DNA of 64,000 nt from assembly GCF_038396675.1 (NCBI RefSeq), contig NC_088928.1, positions 19,656,501-19,720,500 of the forward strand. The letters are read 5' to 3'. The position numbers were made by a program, and so were the translations under genes. Below, one piece after another: positions 38,966 through 49,528 of this stretch (position 1 is the first letter of the stretch; the number at the start of each line of letters is the position of its first letter). This DNA comes from Hydra vulgaris (Eukaryota; Cnidaria; Hydrozoa; Anthoathecata; Hydridae). Below the pieces are notes generated by a model, which was not told the origin of the DNA, did not search any database, and saw only the letters and a list, made by a program, of their open reading frames with translations.

Positions 38966-39744
38966 ATTATAAGCAAGGGTTTTGAGTCTTTAATTAACAA
39001 ACACTTATGCTCTCCTCTTGAATCTAATAACTTACTTTCTGATCATCACTATGGATTTCAATCGCCTCATTTTACAGCTGATACTACCATTTATTCCTGC
39101 CTTGATAAGAACGCAACACTCTCTGATTGCTTGAAGAGGGCATTTGAGCTTAAAAAGGATCTCACTTCTGCTACAGCATTAGGCTCACAGTGGCTGGTGA
39201 ACTTTAACTCAAAGAAAACATAATTTTTTTCAGCTAATCGTTATCTCCATAATCTAGATCTTCCTATATTTATTAACAGTAATGTACTCCATGAGTCATC
39301 TACCCTTCGTCTTCTAGAATTAGCTCTTACTTCCTATCTTTCTTGGAAACTGTATATCAAATCCATTGCAAAATTAGCATCTGCTAAGGTTGCATCTCTT
39401 TATTGAGCTCAACACTTTCTTACTCCGGATTTTATTCTTTATCTCTATAAATCTCAAATCCTTCCTAGTATGGAATACTGTTGCCCCATCTGGGGCGGAT
39501 CTTCCAATAATGCCCTTTCTCTTTTAGTCAAGGTTCAAAAATGCATTGTAAACATAGTTGGACCTGCTCTTGCAGCCAACCTCCAACCATTATCACATCG
39601 TCGTAATGTTGCTTCTCTTTCTCTTTTCCTCTTTTCTACAAATACTATAATGGGCACTGCTCTAAAGAGCTAGCGTCTCTTGTGCCATCTACTGAAATTC
39701 ATTCTCGTGTTACTCGTCATTCAATTAAGTCTTATCCTTTTATT
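38966..39744 (+). pseudogene. LINE RT fragment with microhomology deletion
   Basis: Begins IISKGFESLINKHLCSPLES, continues HHYGFQSPHFTAD and then directly DTTIYSCLDKNATLSDCLK, NRYLHNLDLPIFINSNVLH, MEYCCPIWGGSSNNALSLL and QPLSHRRNVASL. Compared with 23.4-24.5 kb, the RT core between the GFxSxxxTAD block and FADDTTIY is deleted; both sides share GCTGAT, so the junction is a microhomology join that removes one catalytic Asp. Stops occur near 39220 and 39405. Confidence 0.88.
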
Positions 39745-39875
39745 GTGACTGAAATTGTAATAAAGTTGCAAAGACAAATAAATTTCGAAAAAAAAATCAA
39801 AAAGAAAAGAGAAATGTTGTTAACAAAACCTCAGATTAGAGGGTGACACAAGTTTATTAACAAAAATTAAAAATA
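39745..39875 (+). pseudogene. Fragment B of the transposase-like gene
   Basis: Reads EIVIKLQRQINFEKKI, then REMLLT, then in another frame RLEGDTSLL. These match residues about 634-650 (EIVMKLQRQIKFRKKV), 712-716 and 723-730 of the large ORF at 41.0-43.5 kb, with the intervening 60 residues missing. It is inserted between two pieces of LINE, both sides in the same orientation. Confidence 0.82.
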
Positions 39876-39894
39876 AAAATAATTATAGAATACC

Positions 39895-40110
39895 AAGACC
39901 TGCCGCTGTAGCCAACCATTGTCGCACTGTCATAGTGTTGCTTCTCTTACTCTTTTCTACAAATACTATAAAGGGTGATGTTTTAAGGAGCTAGTGTCTC
40001 TTATGCCATCTGCTAAAATTCATTCTTTTATTACTTATCATTCAATTAGGTCTCATCCTTTTACTGTGACTGTCCCTAAGTGCTACAAAAATTCTTATTT
40101 GTGTGAGTAA
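39895..40110 (+). pseudogene. LINE C-terminal fragment
   Basis: CCTGCCGCTGTAGCCAACCA, GTTGCTTCTCTTACTCTTTT and CTCATCCTTTTACTGTGACT match the C-terminal coding region of the 21-25 kb LINE. It overlaps in content with the end of the preceding LINE piece (39560-39750), so the two are not simply one LINE split by an insertion. Confidence 0.75.
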
Positions 40111-40169
40111 TCATTCAGCATCATTTTACTGTATATGTTCCTTCATGGTCTAAAAACTTTTTTTTTCTT

Positions 40170-40925
40170 TAACAAAACATAAATATACATATAATGACTT
40201 ACGCGTGCATGAATGCTGTACCAGAGAACACAGACATACATACAATTCCAACAGAACATAGACATACATATAATGACTTACAGGTACATAAACAGAAACT
40301 TACATATATTGACTTACGGGTGCGTCAACACCGCTCCAAAGGTCCAACAGAACACAAACATACACATAATGACTAACTGGTACATAAACACAAACATACA
40401 TATAGTGACTTACGGGTGCGTCAACACCGCTCCAGAGGTCCAACAGAACACAAACATACACATAATGACTAACCGGTACATAAACACAAACATACATATA
40501 GTGACTTACGGATGCGTCAACACCGCTCCAGAGGTCCAACAGAACACAAACATACACAAAATTACTGACGGGTACATAAACACAAACATACATATAATGA
40601 CTGACGGGTACATAAACACAAACATACATATAATGACTTACGGGTGCATAAACACAAACATACAAATAATTACTAATCAGTAGATCAACACCGCTGTAGA
40701 GGTGAACAGAAGACAGGTATTCATATTATGACTTGTAGATGCACCTACAAAAATATACATATAATGACTCACAAATACCTAAACACAAGGATAGATATAT
40801 TAATGGTACATCAGCGCAAAAATAGAAAACATAACTTACCAGTATGTTGTCATGGCTGCAGAGGTCCAACAGAAATCAAATATACATATAAAGAATTGTG
40901 GGTGCGCAAACACTGCTCCAGATGA
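40170..40925. repeat. Minisatellite with 96-bp higher-order period
   Basis: GACTTACGGGTGCGTCAACA starts recur at 40311, 40407 and 40503 (last with one change), an exact 96-bp period composed of about 32-bp subunits rich in ACAAACATACATATAATGAC. Units become irregular towards 40925. Because 96 is a multiple of 3, long repetitive open frames appear on both strands; these are not taken as genes. Confidence 0.9.
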
Positions 40926-41026
40926 CCAAACAGATTACAAACATAAAGACATTAAATTGAATAATAATAATAGCAAATATAAATGCAATAAATTGAAGTT
41001 GAATTGACATTGCGTCAAAAACAATA

Positions 41027-44000
41027 TTAACAACATTTTTGTTTTTTTCGAATTTCGCCCTCCACATAACCATCAGCCTTTCCCTCTATCACAACACATT
41101 TCATCCTCCACTCTTTGACTAACTCGATATCGTATTTATCCTCAAATCCGTCATATAGTATCTCAAACTCGCATTCATCATCAAATTTATTGTCATCTAA
41201 AACACTTACTACGAGCCCTGAATACCATACATCCTTTCCACCTTCATCTACCATTTTATGTTTAATTCTTTTTCCTAAAAACTTTGGAACCCCTCCCTTT
41301 GATGTGCCTGCTCTTATTATTTTTCTAGTTTCCATTAATAATCTAGTGTCACCCTCTAATCTGACCTTTTTTTTTAATGTTAACAACATTTCTTGTCTTT
41401 CATTATTCTGTCTGATGACTGAACATTTTATTGTATTTGCTCGTTGTTCTGGAGCATCTTTTAAAAACTTAAAAATTGATAGCAGGTTTGTTTTTAACGC
41501 CTCTATACCAAATTTTTTGTAATTTTCACCTTTTACCTTTTCTCCTAACTGTAGCCACTTTTCTGGAAATTTTTGCTGTAGTACTTTTTTTCGAAATTTA
41601 ATTTGTCTTTGCAACTTCATTACAATTTCATTTTCAGTACCTAAGATTTGCTCAAAATCCTCTTTACACAAAATTAAACCACCATCCTTCCCAATTTCTG
41701 TTGTCAAAAACTCTTTTTCTTCGCTTGCCTTTTGCTCCTTTATTTCCTTTTCTAAGTTGCGCTTGTCCATCTCATCGATTTTGTACTGCAATATATTTGC
41801 TTTTTTTTCTCTGTACTTTCTGATATATCCTTTTCTATTTCGCCTTGCTAGTAAAACTAGCCTTGCCAATTCTTCCTGGGATTTCCCATATATCCAATCA
41901 GCTGTTTTGTTATTGTTAAACATGATGACACCAGCTGCAGCTACTGTTGTCATGTTAGGTTTCATTTTTAACCTGCGGTCATAAGAAGCAAAGTCACGTT
42001 CAGACACAATGTTAGTACGCGGACAGTTTTGAGTTTCCTCAAGGACACCAACATCTGGATTGTGATATTTCCCTCCAGGCAATTGGTCTCTTAACTGACT
42101 CTGGATCATAACTGAACACGAACAACATATAACTTCAAGACATTCTTGTGTTAAGGCATCCAAAAGTGGGTCATTACAGTTAAAAAACAAACAATCAAAC
42201 AATTCATCCTTAGTGAGATATTTGACATCAAAAAATGTAGAACCACTTAACATTATTGATGCATCAGAAGAACAACAAACAAAATAATTAAACATTTGCG
42301 ACCAAACGGTATTTAAAGAAAAAATATGACCTTCTTCTTCAATAATACGAAAAAGAGGTCCTGATATCAGTTTATTAAAAATTCCCAGAGCTCTGGTTGA
42401 AGCATGAAAAATTATGTTGTCAATATCATGCCTAATTGATTCATGAAGGAAATTTGAACCATCAAGATTAAAAACAAATTCTTTAAGATGATCTTTATGA
42501 AAATACGTTGCTCCACCAAGTAAAAATATAATGTTAAACCGATGATGCAGAAATGAAACCATAAAATTTTTTGAAAACTTTTTACGCAAAAATGCCCTCC
42601 ATTCATCAGCTTTCCCGTTCCGTTGATCGCCATGTCTATAGCTTGTAAGTTTTGAAAGTTCATACAAAATATCAAAGGTACGTGAGTTTTGAGAATTTAT
42701 AAAACCACCATGAACACTACCTTCCTGCTCAACCACTTTTTCCCATTCTATGATTGCTTTTTCTGCATATATTCCTAAATTATGGATAACATGTAAGCCA
42801 CAAAAAACATGATGCATTTGAGAAATTTTTAATTTTTCATTTAAAGGAAGTAGTTCATAGTTTTCAACAACAAAAGGCAAAATTGCTTCTCTCCAATGTT
42901 TAAATTGGCTAAAAAAACTTGAATTAACTATGGTGCGATCTGTCATCAAAGATTTGAATGAAAAAATAAGCTTCCGAAGATCATCCTCATAGTTTTCTTT
43001 TTCAGGAGAAAATATCTGAGACATATCAGTGAGTAAATTTTTTAGCTCTCCAAAATAAGATTGTGCCTCGCCTGAAAACATATCTTCTATCCCAAACGTG
43101 TAGCTTCCAGATGACGTTGTGACTTGAAAACTTCTAATCTCTCTAAAATTATACTTTGTGCCATCTGTATGAAGAACATTGTGTGTACTATCCAATATAG
43201 CCTCTCTAACCTGTGCTTTTGATAAAAGGTTCATTTCACTAAAAAATTCAGCAGCCAAAGATTTTTTTGGAAGTGTGCCACATGAAATTCCAGCCATTTT
43301 TTGTAGTACAGTTCTGATAACTGATTCAACATTGTTAACAGAAACATTTTTACTTAAAAGGTCATAATATACAGAGCGAATTTCATCATTATATCTACCT
43401 CCTTCAAAAACATCAATTACATTTTTTTCAAAAAAGTTAACTCTTTCCTTCAGCTCTTCTGAAAGATTTTCAAAGTAATTTAAACTCTCCTTTAAGATTG
43501 AGTCATTCGCTTCATCAGATGTTTTCAAAACAGTGTTTTCAATTTTTTTCTTAAAATACCATGCCTTTTTTTCTTAAAATACCATGTCTATCTGATTGTG
43601 AACGTTTTCTAGCCAAATCAATTTCTTTTTCTAATCTAAAATTTTTTTGCAACAATTGGTTAATCCTACAATCCTTTCTAACTTCTCTTTTGTTGACATT
43701 TCTGACATTATATTTTGACAAGATTGCTTGATATTTTCTTTTATATTCATTACATCTTTTATTAATTTGTCTGTTTTGTAATTTAAGATAATTAATTCTC
43801 TGTTTGTATTTTTTTATTTGATAGGCCAAATCACCTGATAATATAGGTAGTTTTTTATCTGAATTGGAAACTGGCAGATTCACTTCATTAACTTGCGCTT
43901 CAAGAAGAAAATTTTCAGAATCATTTCCTAAAGGGGTGTATACAATAGAGTTTGGGGTAACAGAACACAAAAAATCATCATTAGCAATTTGCAAGTTCAA

Positions 44001-44782
44001 ATCAGAAGATACAGAAACAGTAATTTGATTTGGAACAATATCACTATTGTGGATAGAAGTTGGGGTAGAACAAGCATTAGAAGGTGACAAACCAACAACA
44101 TCCGGAAAAGCACCAATAAAAGATAAAGCAGAGCTTAAAAAATACTTTCTTAAATCAAAATTTTTGGCACGATTTACTTTTGCAATAAAATCTTTTGACT
44201 TTTGAAGGCACTTGATCAGCATAACTCTAGATATAGGGTATTTAAACAAGGATGTAAAAAATACTGAAAGATTTGGCCATGTCAAGTTAAATTTATCTTT
44301 TTCTTTACAAATTTGTAAAAAATGGCGATTGGTTAAAACCAAATCTGGATTTTTGAGGGATACAATGCCTCCATTAATATTAAGATAATCCATAACAGTG
44401 TCAGATACTAAAATTAAAATTAAACTTAATTTAAGTGACATAAAGAAAAATAAGGGGTGGATTATTTTGGTTCTAATAAATTGAATTAATAAAATGAAAA
44501 AAATTTGTGCTACAGTATTCCTAATTTAAAATTTTGACTTACTTTCTTGACTTATAGATGGAGCAACCATTTTGGTGAGACTATTGTTAATGTCAACACC
44601 TAAAAAAAAAGGAATTAAAATAATTATTACAAGAGTTCATAGTATTTAATCAACAAACAAATAGAGGCAAATAAATATAAAAAGATATAATAAATTTCTT
44701 ACACAACTCCATTTTCATAAGCTTTTGTTGAATACTATTTTCAGGTTTTTGTTTTGAAAAAAACAGTTTAAATAAGAGCAAC
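41027..44782 (-). CDS. DDE-transposase-like multi-domain protein, spliced, with one apparent frame break
   Basis: Minus-strand model: exon 44782-44703 (LLLFKLFFSKQKPENSIQQK), exon 44599-44543 (VDINNSLTKMVAPSISQE), then a long exon from 44407. Donors are GT (one GTAAGT), acceptors AG, and codon phases join cleanly. The long exon is open to 43551 (THAP-less N-terminal helical region, low-complexity linker, basic coiled coil with YKQRINYLKLQNRQINKRCN), then after a one-base frame change near 43575 is open to 41027. The large part (833 codons counted from 43528) has a transposase-like order: HTDGT (D122), LMTDR (D197), FCGLHVIHN (C243, H246), RFNIIFLLGGA, NIVSERDFASYDRRLKMKP (508-524), IMFNNNKTADWI, a Lys/Glu-rich coiled coil (565-605), and a Tudor-like end (LGKRIKHKMVDE, YSGLVVSV, FEILYDG; 751-812). 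I recognise this as a recurrent metazoan transposase-like family but cannot give it a name. It is far better preserved than any neighbour. The catalytic Glu was not identified with confidence. Confidence 0.65.
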
Positions 44783-46907
44783 CTGTAGTTAAAATAGTAA
44801 AAATCAAGATTTTAACTTTCTTGAAGAATGCAGACCTTTTACCTGGGAAAAAGGAAAAGATGTATTTTCATTTGATTAAAATTTTAAGAATTATACTTTC
44901 ACTTTCAATTTAATTTTCATAATCTAACCAAAACAAACGCAAAAATCAAAACAGATAACGTCATTAAATACGCGAACAAAAGCATATATATATATACACA
45001 TAATTTATATATGCAAATCCTAAGTACCAATTCTTTAGGTAAACTTAAGTAAATACTTGTTTTAAATAGAGGAAAGGCTAAACTTGCAATTTCCACCTGG
45101 ACGTTTTTCAAAAACACTTTTTTTTTTATATAAATCAACCTTGAAGTTTTTAAACGCTGAGAACTAAAATTTTTTGTATAAATGTTAAAAAACGTCCAGA
45201 TTCCATTAGATTCCCCGTCCTTTTCTTAATAAATATGGAAAGTTTCATAAAAATTAGATGTGTTTAAGATCTTAGGAATCCTTACCTTCAAAAGCTTCGT
45301 TTTAAAAAAACGTTCCCGCGGCAAGTTTTTTTATGAAAAGTGGTCTCAAGATATGGGTAATATATAAATGAAGCCATACAAAGCTTAATACTTTCTATAT
45401 ACGGTTGCAAAGAAATTGAGTAACACTAACTGATGCAAAAAACCTCAAGGCGCTAGCTTAACCATACAAAAAGATATAACAGAGCAAAGTTTATGAAAAT
45501 TACGTGTTTTTTGTCAAACGTCAAATGTTTTTTGTTAAGCCGTGGAATCGCTAACTTAGCAAGGTAAATACAAATACAGGATTCAAATACTTAATGTTAT
45601 ATGACAAAATATCAAGGAAATATAAATAAGTTAAATAAAGTACATTTAATATCGACTAAATCAAACTTTGATGTATTTAATATTTATGTATGTAGCTTTG
45701 ATCATCAAAGCTACATCTAACCACCAACTTCATCACACTACCAACTTCTAATGTGTTTACAAATATACGAAAACATTGATACTAGCGGTACGGCAACTTA
45801 AACTCTATTTTAATTTTCATTGGTTTATTTTAAAATTTAGGCGCGTTTTTTTAGAAACGTGAAACTTGACAAATCTCTTCTTTTAATCAGTACCTTAGCA
45901 TAGGAGACAGAGCTCAAACCTGTCGTTACGGCCCCAAAATTTTAAAAACCTTCAATTATTAGGTATTACTAATAAATAAAAGTTCCTCAAATTTAGTAAA
46001 GGGCCTTCTAAAATTAGAAAAAGGGTCCCAAATATTGCTGCCTCCCCCTTCCCCCCTTACCGGATTACGGAAGCCGTGAAGGCAGCCTAGTAATGGCTCT
46101 GCTTGTAAGAAATTTCTTCAATTAAAACACTCCAACGTCTTCAGGTAAATATTTTGTATAAATAATATAGACTTAATAACGTCTGTAGGTTTTTAAATGC
46201 GTCACTTGTTTTTCCCACTGTTAGAATCCGACTCATTTAGCAACATTTAACTTTAGCTTCTAAAATCAGCTAAGAATAAAAAATAAATACTCCAAAAATA
46301 ATAGTTATTCTACAAATAATATTACACATGGGCGACGGGGAGCCATGGAGACTTAAAAAGTGGGGGGCAAGGGCATTTTTTTGCGGGCCCGCAACATAGC
46401 CGTGTCCCGGAACAATATTCGCCTGATCTCCCCCTCTCTCTACAGCCATGAGCACGGGGGCCATGTTGTATACTTACACCAGTAAGTATAATATGATTAA
46501 AAATATTAATAATAATAACTAAAGATATTTATTTAAAAAAATAATGGAATGAAAAAATCGATGCCAAAAAAAAAGATATATTAAAAAAACAAAATTTAAT
46601 ATTGTTTATAATGCTTATAATACATAACACTGCCAGAATATTCCATTGTGGTATTATTTGTTATTGTCAGTGGCGGTTAGTTATTATAAGTCTGAAAAAA
46701 TTTTATGATGGTAGTAAAGGGTTGAAGAATAAAAGAAACTATTTCATAACTATGGCTTTGAGACTTTAATAGCTTTAGTTTGCAAAATGACGTTCTAATT
46801 TACAACCATTTTGAGCAAATAGAAAAGGTTTAAAAACTTTTAAAATTAAAGCTTTAAAATACATTAAATCGAAAGCGTAGTAGATCAAGCAAACTAAATA
46901 TATAGAA
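44783..46907. other. Unassigned DNA, possible upstream exons
   Basis: No gene clearly recognised. Further 5' exons of the transposase-like gene may lie just above 44782. A 13-bp-arm hairpin lies at 45690-45716 (ATGTAGCTTTGAT). A GC-rich patch at 46320-46470 and another at 46030-46100 stand out from the AT-rich surroundings but match nothing I can name. CAGTGGCGGTTAG at about 46670 would suit a hAT left end; no partner was found. Confidence 0.4.
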
Positions 46908-48850
46908 ATATGGCATCATTTTTCTCACCAAAAACTAAAGATAACCATTGTAAATTAGATACTGTTTTGAAATGGGAAAAAGAGTTTAATTTAAAGTTTG
47001 AGTATGATATCGAGGTAAATGATGATGTAAGATTACGCTGCTTGCTTTGCAAGTAATATGAATCTTGTATTAAAAACATTTAAAAAATTTTCTATTTCGT
47101 GGATTTGCCCTGGAACTCCGTCAATTAAAAAAGACAGCGTAAGAAGCCATTACAACAGTAAACAACATAAGGAAGCACATCTCATCGACTATCGGAATAA
47201 ATCGGGTGCGGAAGGTTTTAAAGAATATATAAATAAAAACACTGATATTAAAAAAGGACTACGAGAAATGGGTAAAAAAAGATCGCGACTCACTTAAGAC
47301 GAAATTCAATGCAGTTTACTACTTGGCAAAAAAAGAACGTCCATTTTCTGATTTCCCTGATTTGCTATAGCTAATCAAAAAAAAAAAAAAACGGCGTTGA
47401 TCTTGGTAATAGTTACTCAACTAATCGAGCTGCTGGTATTTTTATGGATTACATGGGTAAAATTGCTAAAGATTCATTCAGAGAGGATTTTATAATGTCG
47501 AGATATTATTCAATTTTAAGTGATGGCAGTTGTGATATTGCTACACTCGAACAGGAGTTAGTATATGTGTTGTATTTCTTTGAGGGCAGTCCATGCCTTA
47601 AACTTTTGTCGGTTGAAAGCCCTGACAATAATGCCTGTGGTTTACAAATCTGTCTAGAACAAGCATTTGCAAGAGTGGAAATAAATGACATGGCTAAAAA
47701 AGGGTTAAACGTAGACGGAGCTAGCGTAAACCTTGGTGTTCATTCAGGTTTAGGAGCATTACTAAAAAAAAATCTCCATCGCTTCAAGTAATACATTGTT
47801 TTAACCATTGCCTCGAGCTTGCATTAAAAGATACTTTTAAAAAATGTACTGCATTTGCAAGTTGTGAAAACTTCTTACTAAAGTTACATTGTCTTTATGA
47901 ACAATCGCCAAAACGTTTACGAGAATTGAAACTTTTATCAGATGCTTGGGAAAAATCCGTTCTTAAACCAGCAAAATCATACGGTATTCGTTAGCTGGAT
48001 AATAGGTGGAATGCAATAAAAATATCTTTAGATAATTATGGTGCATATATTTCTCATATAAAGTCACTTAGCCAAACAGATTCTCAGCCGTCGAAAAAAG
48101 CCGAACTAAAGGGATTTTTAAAAGTTTGGAAAAATTCAACTCTTGTAATACATCTGTTTATCAAGATGTTCTTGCACCGTTGAGACGCTTGAGTGTTGGC
48201 TTCCAGCAAGATTTACATAATTCTATAAAACTTTAATAAACTACACATAATTAATATAAAGCATAGTCTAAAAAGATGGAAATTTTATTTATCAAAACTT
48301 TCTTTTTAAAAATTTTAATAAAACTAATGCACCAGTGCAACACATTTATACTGATATAATAAATAGTTTAACAACTAGAATGGATTTACGTTTCAAAGAT
48401 ATTAAGGTATCTCCTTTATTCTGTAATTTAATTTTTCTTTTGGACATTTCTTTTTGGCCAATGAACCCTGTGATTACATTTGGTGATAAAGAAATAGCAG
48501 AAGTGGTTTCACATTTTAAAGACCTCCTAAAAAATGGGGGGTGTAAAACGGATGAAATTTTTATTGAGTGGATTGTTTTAAAAAGTTATATTTCCAATGT
48601 TAAAAAATTCGTTAGGTGAATACTATTTGAAAACGTGGAAAAAAATATTTACATCAGATATAATTATTGCTGAATGCAGAAATGTGTTAGACGTATTTGA
48701 GTTGCTTTTACTTTGTCCATTCACAAACGCTAAAGTAGAACACAACAGAAAGCTAAAGGTTTAACTATTCTACGTTGTGTGCTGCAGAATGACTTTAAGT
48801 GAAAGTCATTATGCAGCGCGTGTCTATTAATAATAGTTTATTGTAACCAG
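46908..48850 (+). pseudogene. ZNF862-like hAT transposase, decayed
   Basis: Plus-strand blocks in order: MASFFSPKTKDNHCK with a C..C finger (RLRCLLCK) ending at a stop near 47054; a second finger half (DSVRSHYNSKQHKEAH); RYYSILSDGSCDIATLEQEL (first Asp block, about 47500-47560); KKGLNVDGASVNLGVHSGLG (second Asp block, about 47700-47750); after a frameshift VIHCFNHCLELALKDT (CxxH-type block, about 47790-47840); DNRWNAIKISL; and the dimerisation region with IIAECRNVLDVFELLLLCPF and AKVEHNRKLK near 48660-48760. At least five stops or frameshifts occur. No inverted-repeat pair or target duplication was identified. The family normally carries a KRAB-less zinc finger plus hAT core. Confidence 0.78.
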
Positions 48851-49125
48851 AGCTGTGGTCTTAAGACTTAAAAACCGTCCGATTTGAGTTAAAAATTTAC
48901 AACTAAATATATAAATCACTCTCCTTTTTTTTACTTAACTTGACAAACTAAAATACGACTTAGACTTTGACTTTAGCTACAGTGCCAATGTGATTTGACT
49001 TGAACTTCAAGTCAAGTCACAAGTTACATATTCAACCTCAAAAACCATTTAGAAAAAAAATTTAGTGAATATCAGCCGCAATAGGAAGCTTATTTTGTTT
49101 TTGTTTTTTCATGTTGCACTATAGG
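48851..49125. other. Spacer with GACTTGACTT-like repeats
   Basis: CAGAGCTGTGGTCTTAAGAC at about 48850 and several GACTTGA/TCAAGTC motifs (48955-49020) suggest a decayed small DNA element. Boundaries could not be fixed. Confidence 0.4.
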
Positions 49126-49133
49126 CATATTGC

Positions 49134-49520
49134 CAGGGGTGGGGAGCTGGAGCCAAAAGTGTCAATAAGAGCCCGAGCCATTATAAAAAGACCTTCTTCT
49201 CTGCTCCTTTTAGCTTTTTATTTATGCAGTTTCTAATTCTATTTATCAATTATTGTTGTAAAATTCTGGAACAGCCTTTCATTCAGTCTATGTCTATTTG
49301 ATAATTTATAAATAAGTTAATAAAACTGATAATGGTATTTATAAATAATGAAGTTTTTAATACATAAAAAGATATTTAAAGGAGTCAGAGTCGTAGAAAA
49401 AAGTTGGGAATCAGAACCGGAGCCATACATTCCAAAAAGCTTAAATCCAGAGTCAGAGCTATAAGTTTGAATAAACTTGGAGCTGGAGCCATTCATTTTT
49501 CTTTCAACTCCCCACCCCTG
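49134..49520. mobile_element. 387-bp hAT-type MITE with exact 8-bp TSD
   Basis: Flanked by CATATTGC at 49126-49133 and 49521-49528. Ends are CAGGGGTGGGGAG and its complement CTCCCCACCCCTG. Subterminal GGAGCTGGAGCC motifs lie in both arms, and GAGTCAGAG/GGAGCC motifs repeat inside. No coding sequence. An 8-bp duplication with CAGGGG ends is of hAT type. Confidence 0.9.
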
Positions 49521-49528
49521 CATATTGC

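Noticed and set aside
40300-40665. Repetitive minus-strand (VYVPVSHYMYVC-type) and plus-strand open frames in the minisatellite
   Set aside because: A 96-bp period is a multiple of 3, so open frames arise on both strands. There is no start context, domain or splice support.
41115-43367. Plus-strand open frames opposite the transposase-like gene
   Set aside because: Shadows of the 833-codon minus-strand frame.
44917-45138. 73-codon minus-strand frame upstream of the transposase-like gene
   Set aside because: No continuity in phase with the exon at 44782 and no protein-like motif; composition is what AT-rich DNA yields.
46270-46464. 64-codon minus-strand frame in the GC-rich patch
   Set aside because: No motif or splice support. 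The patch looks like a small repeat of other origin, and nothing identifies it.
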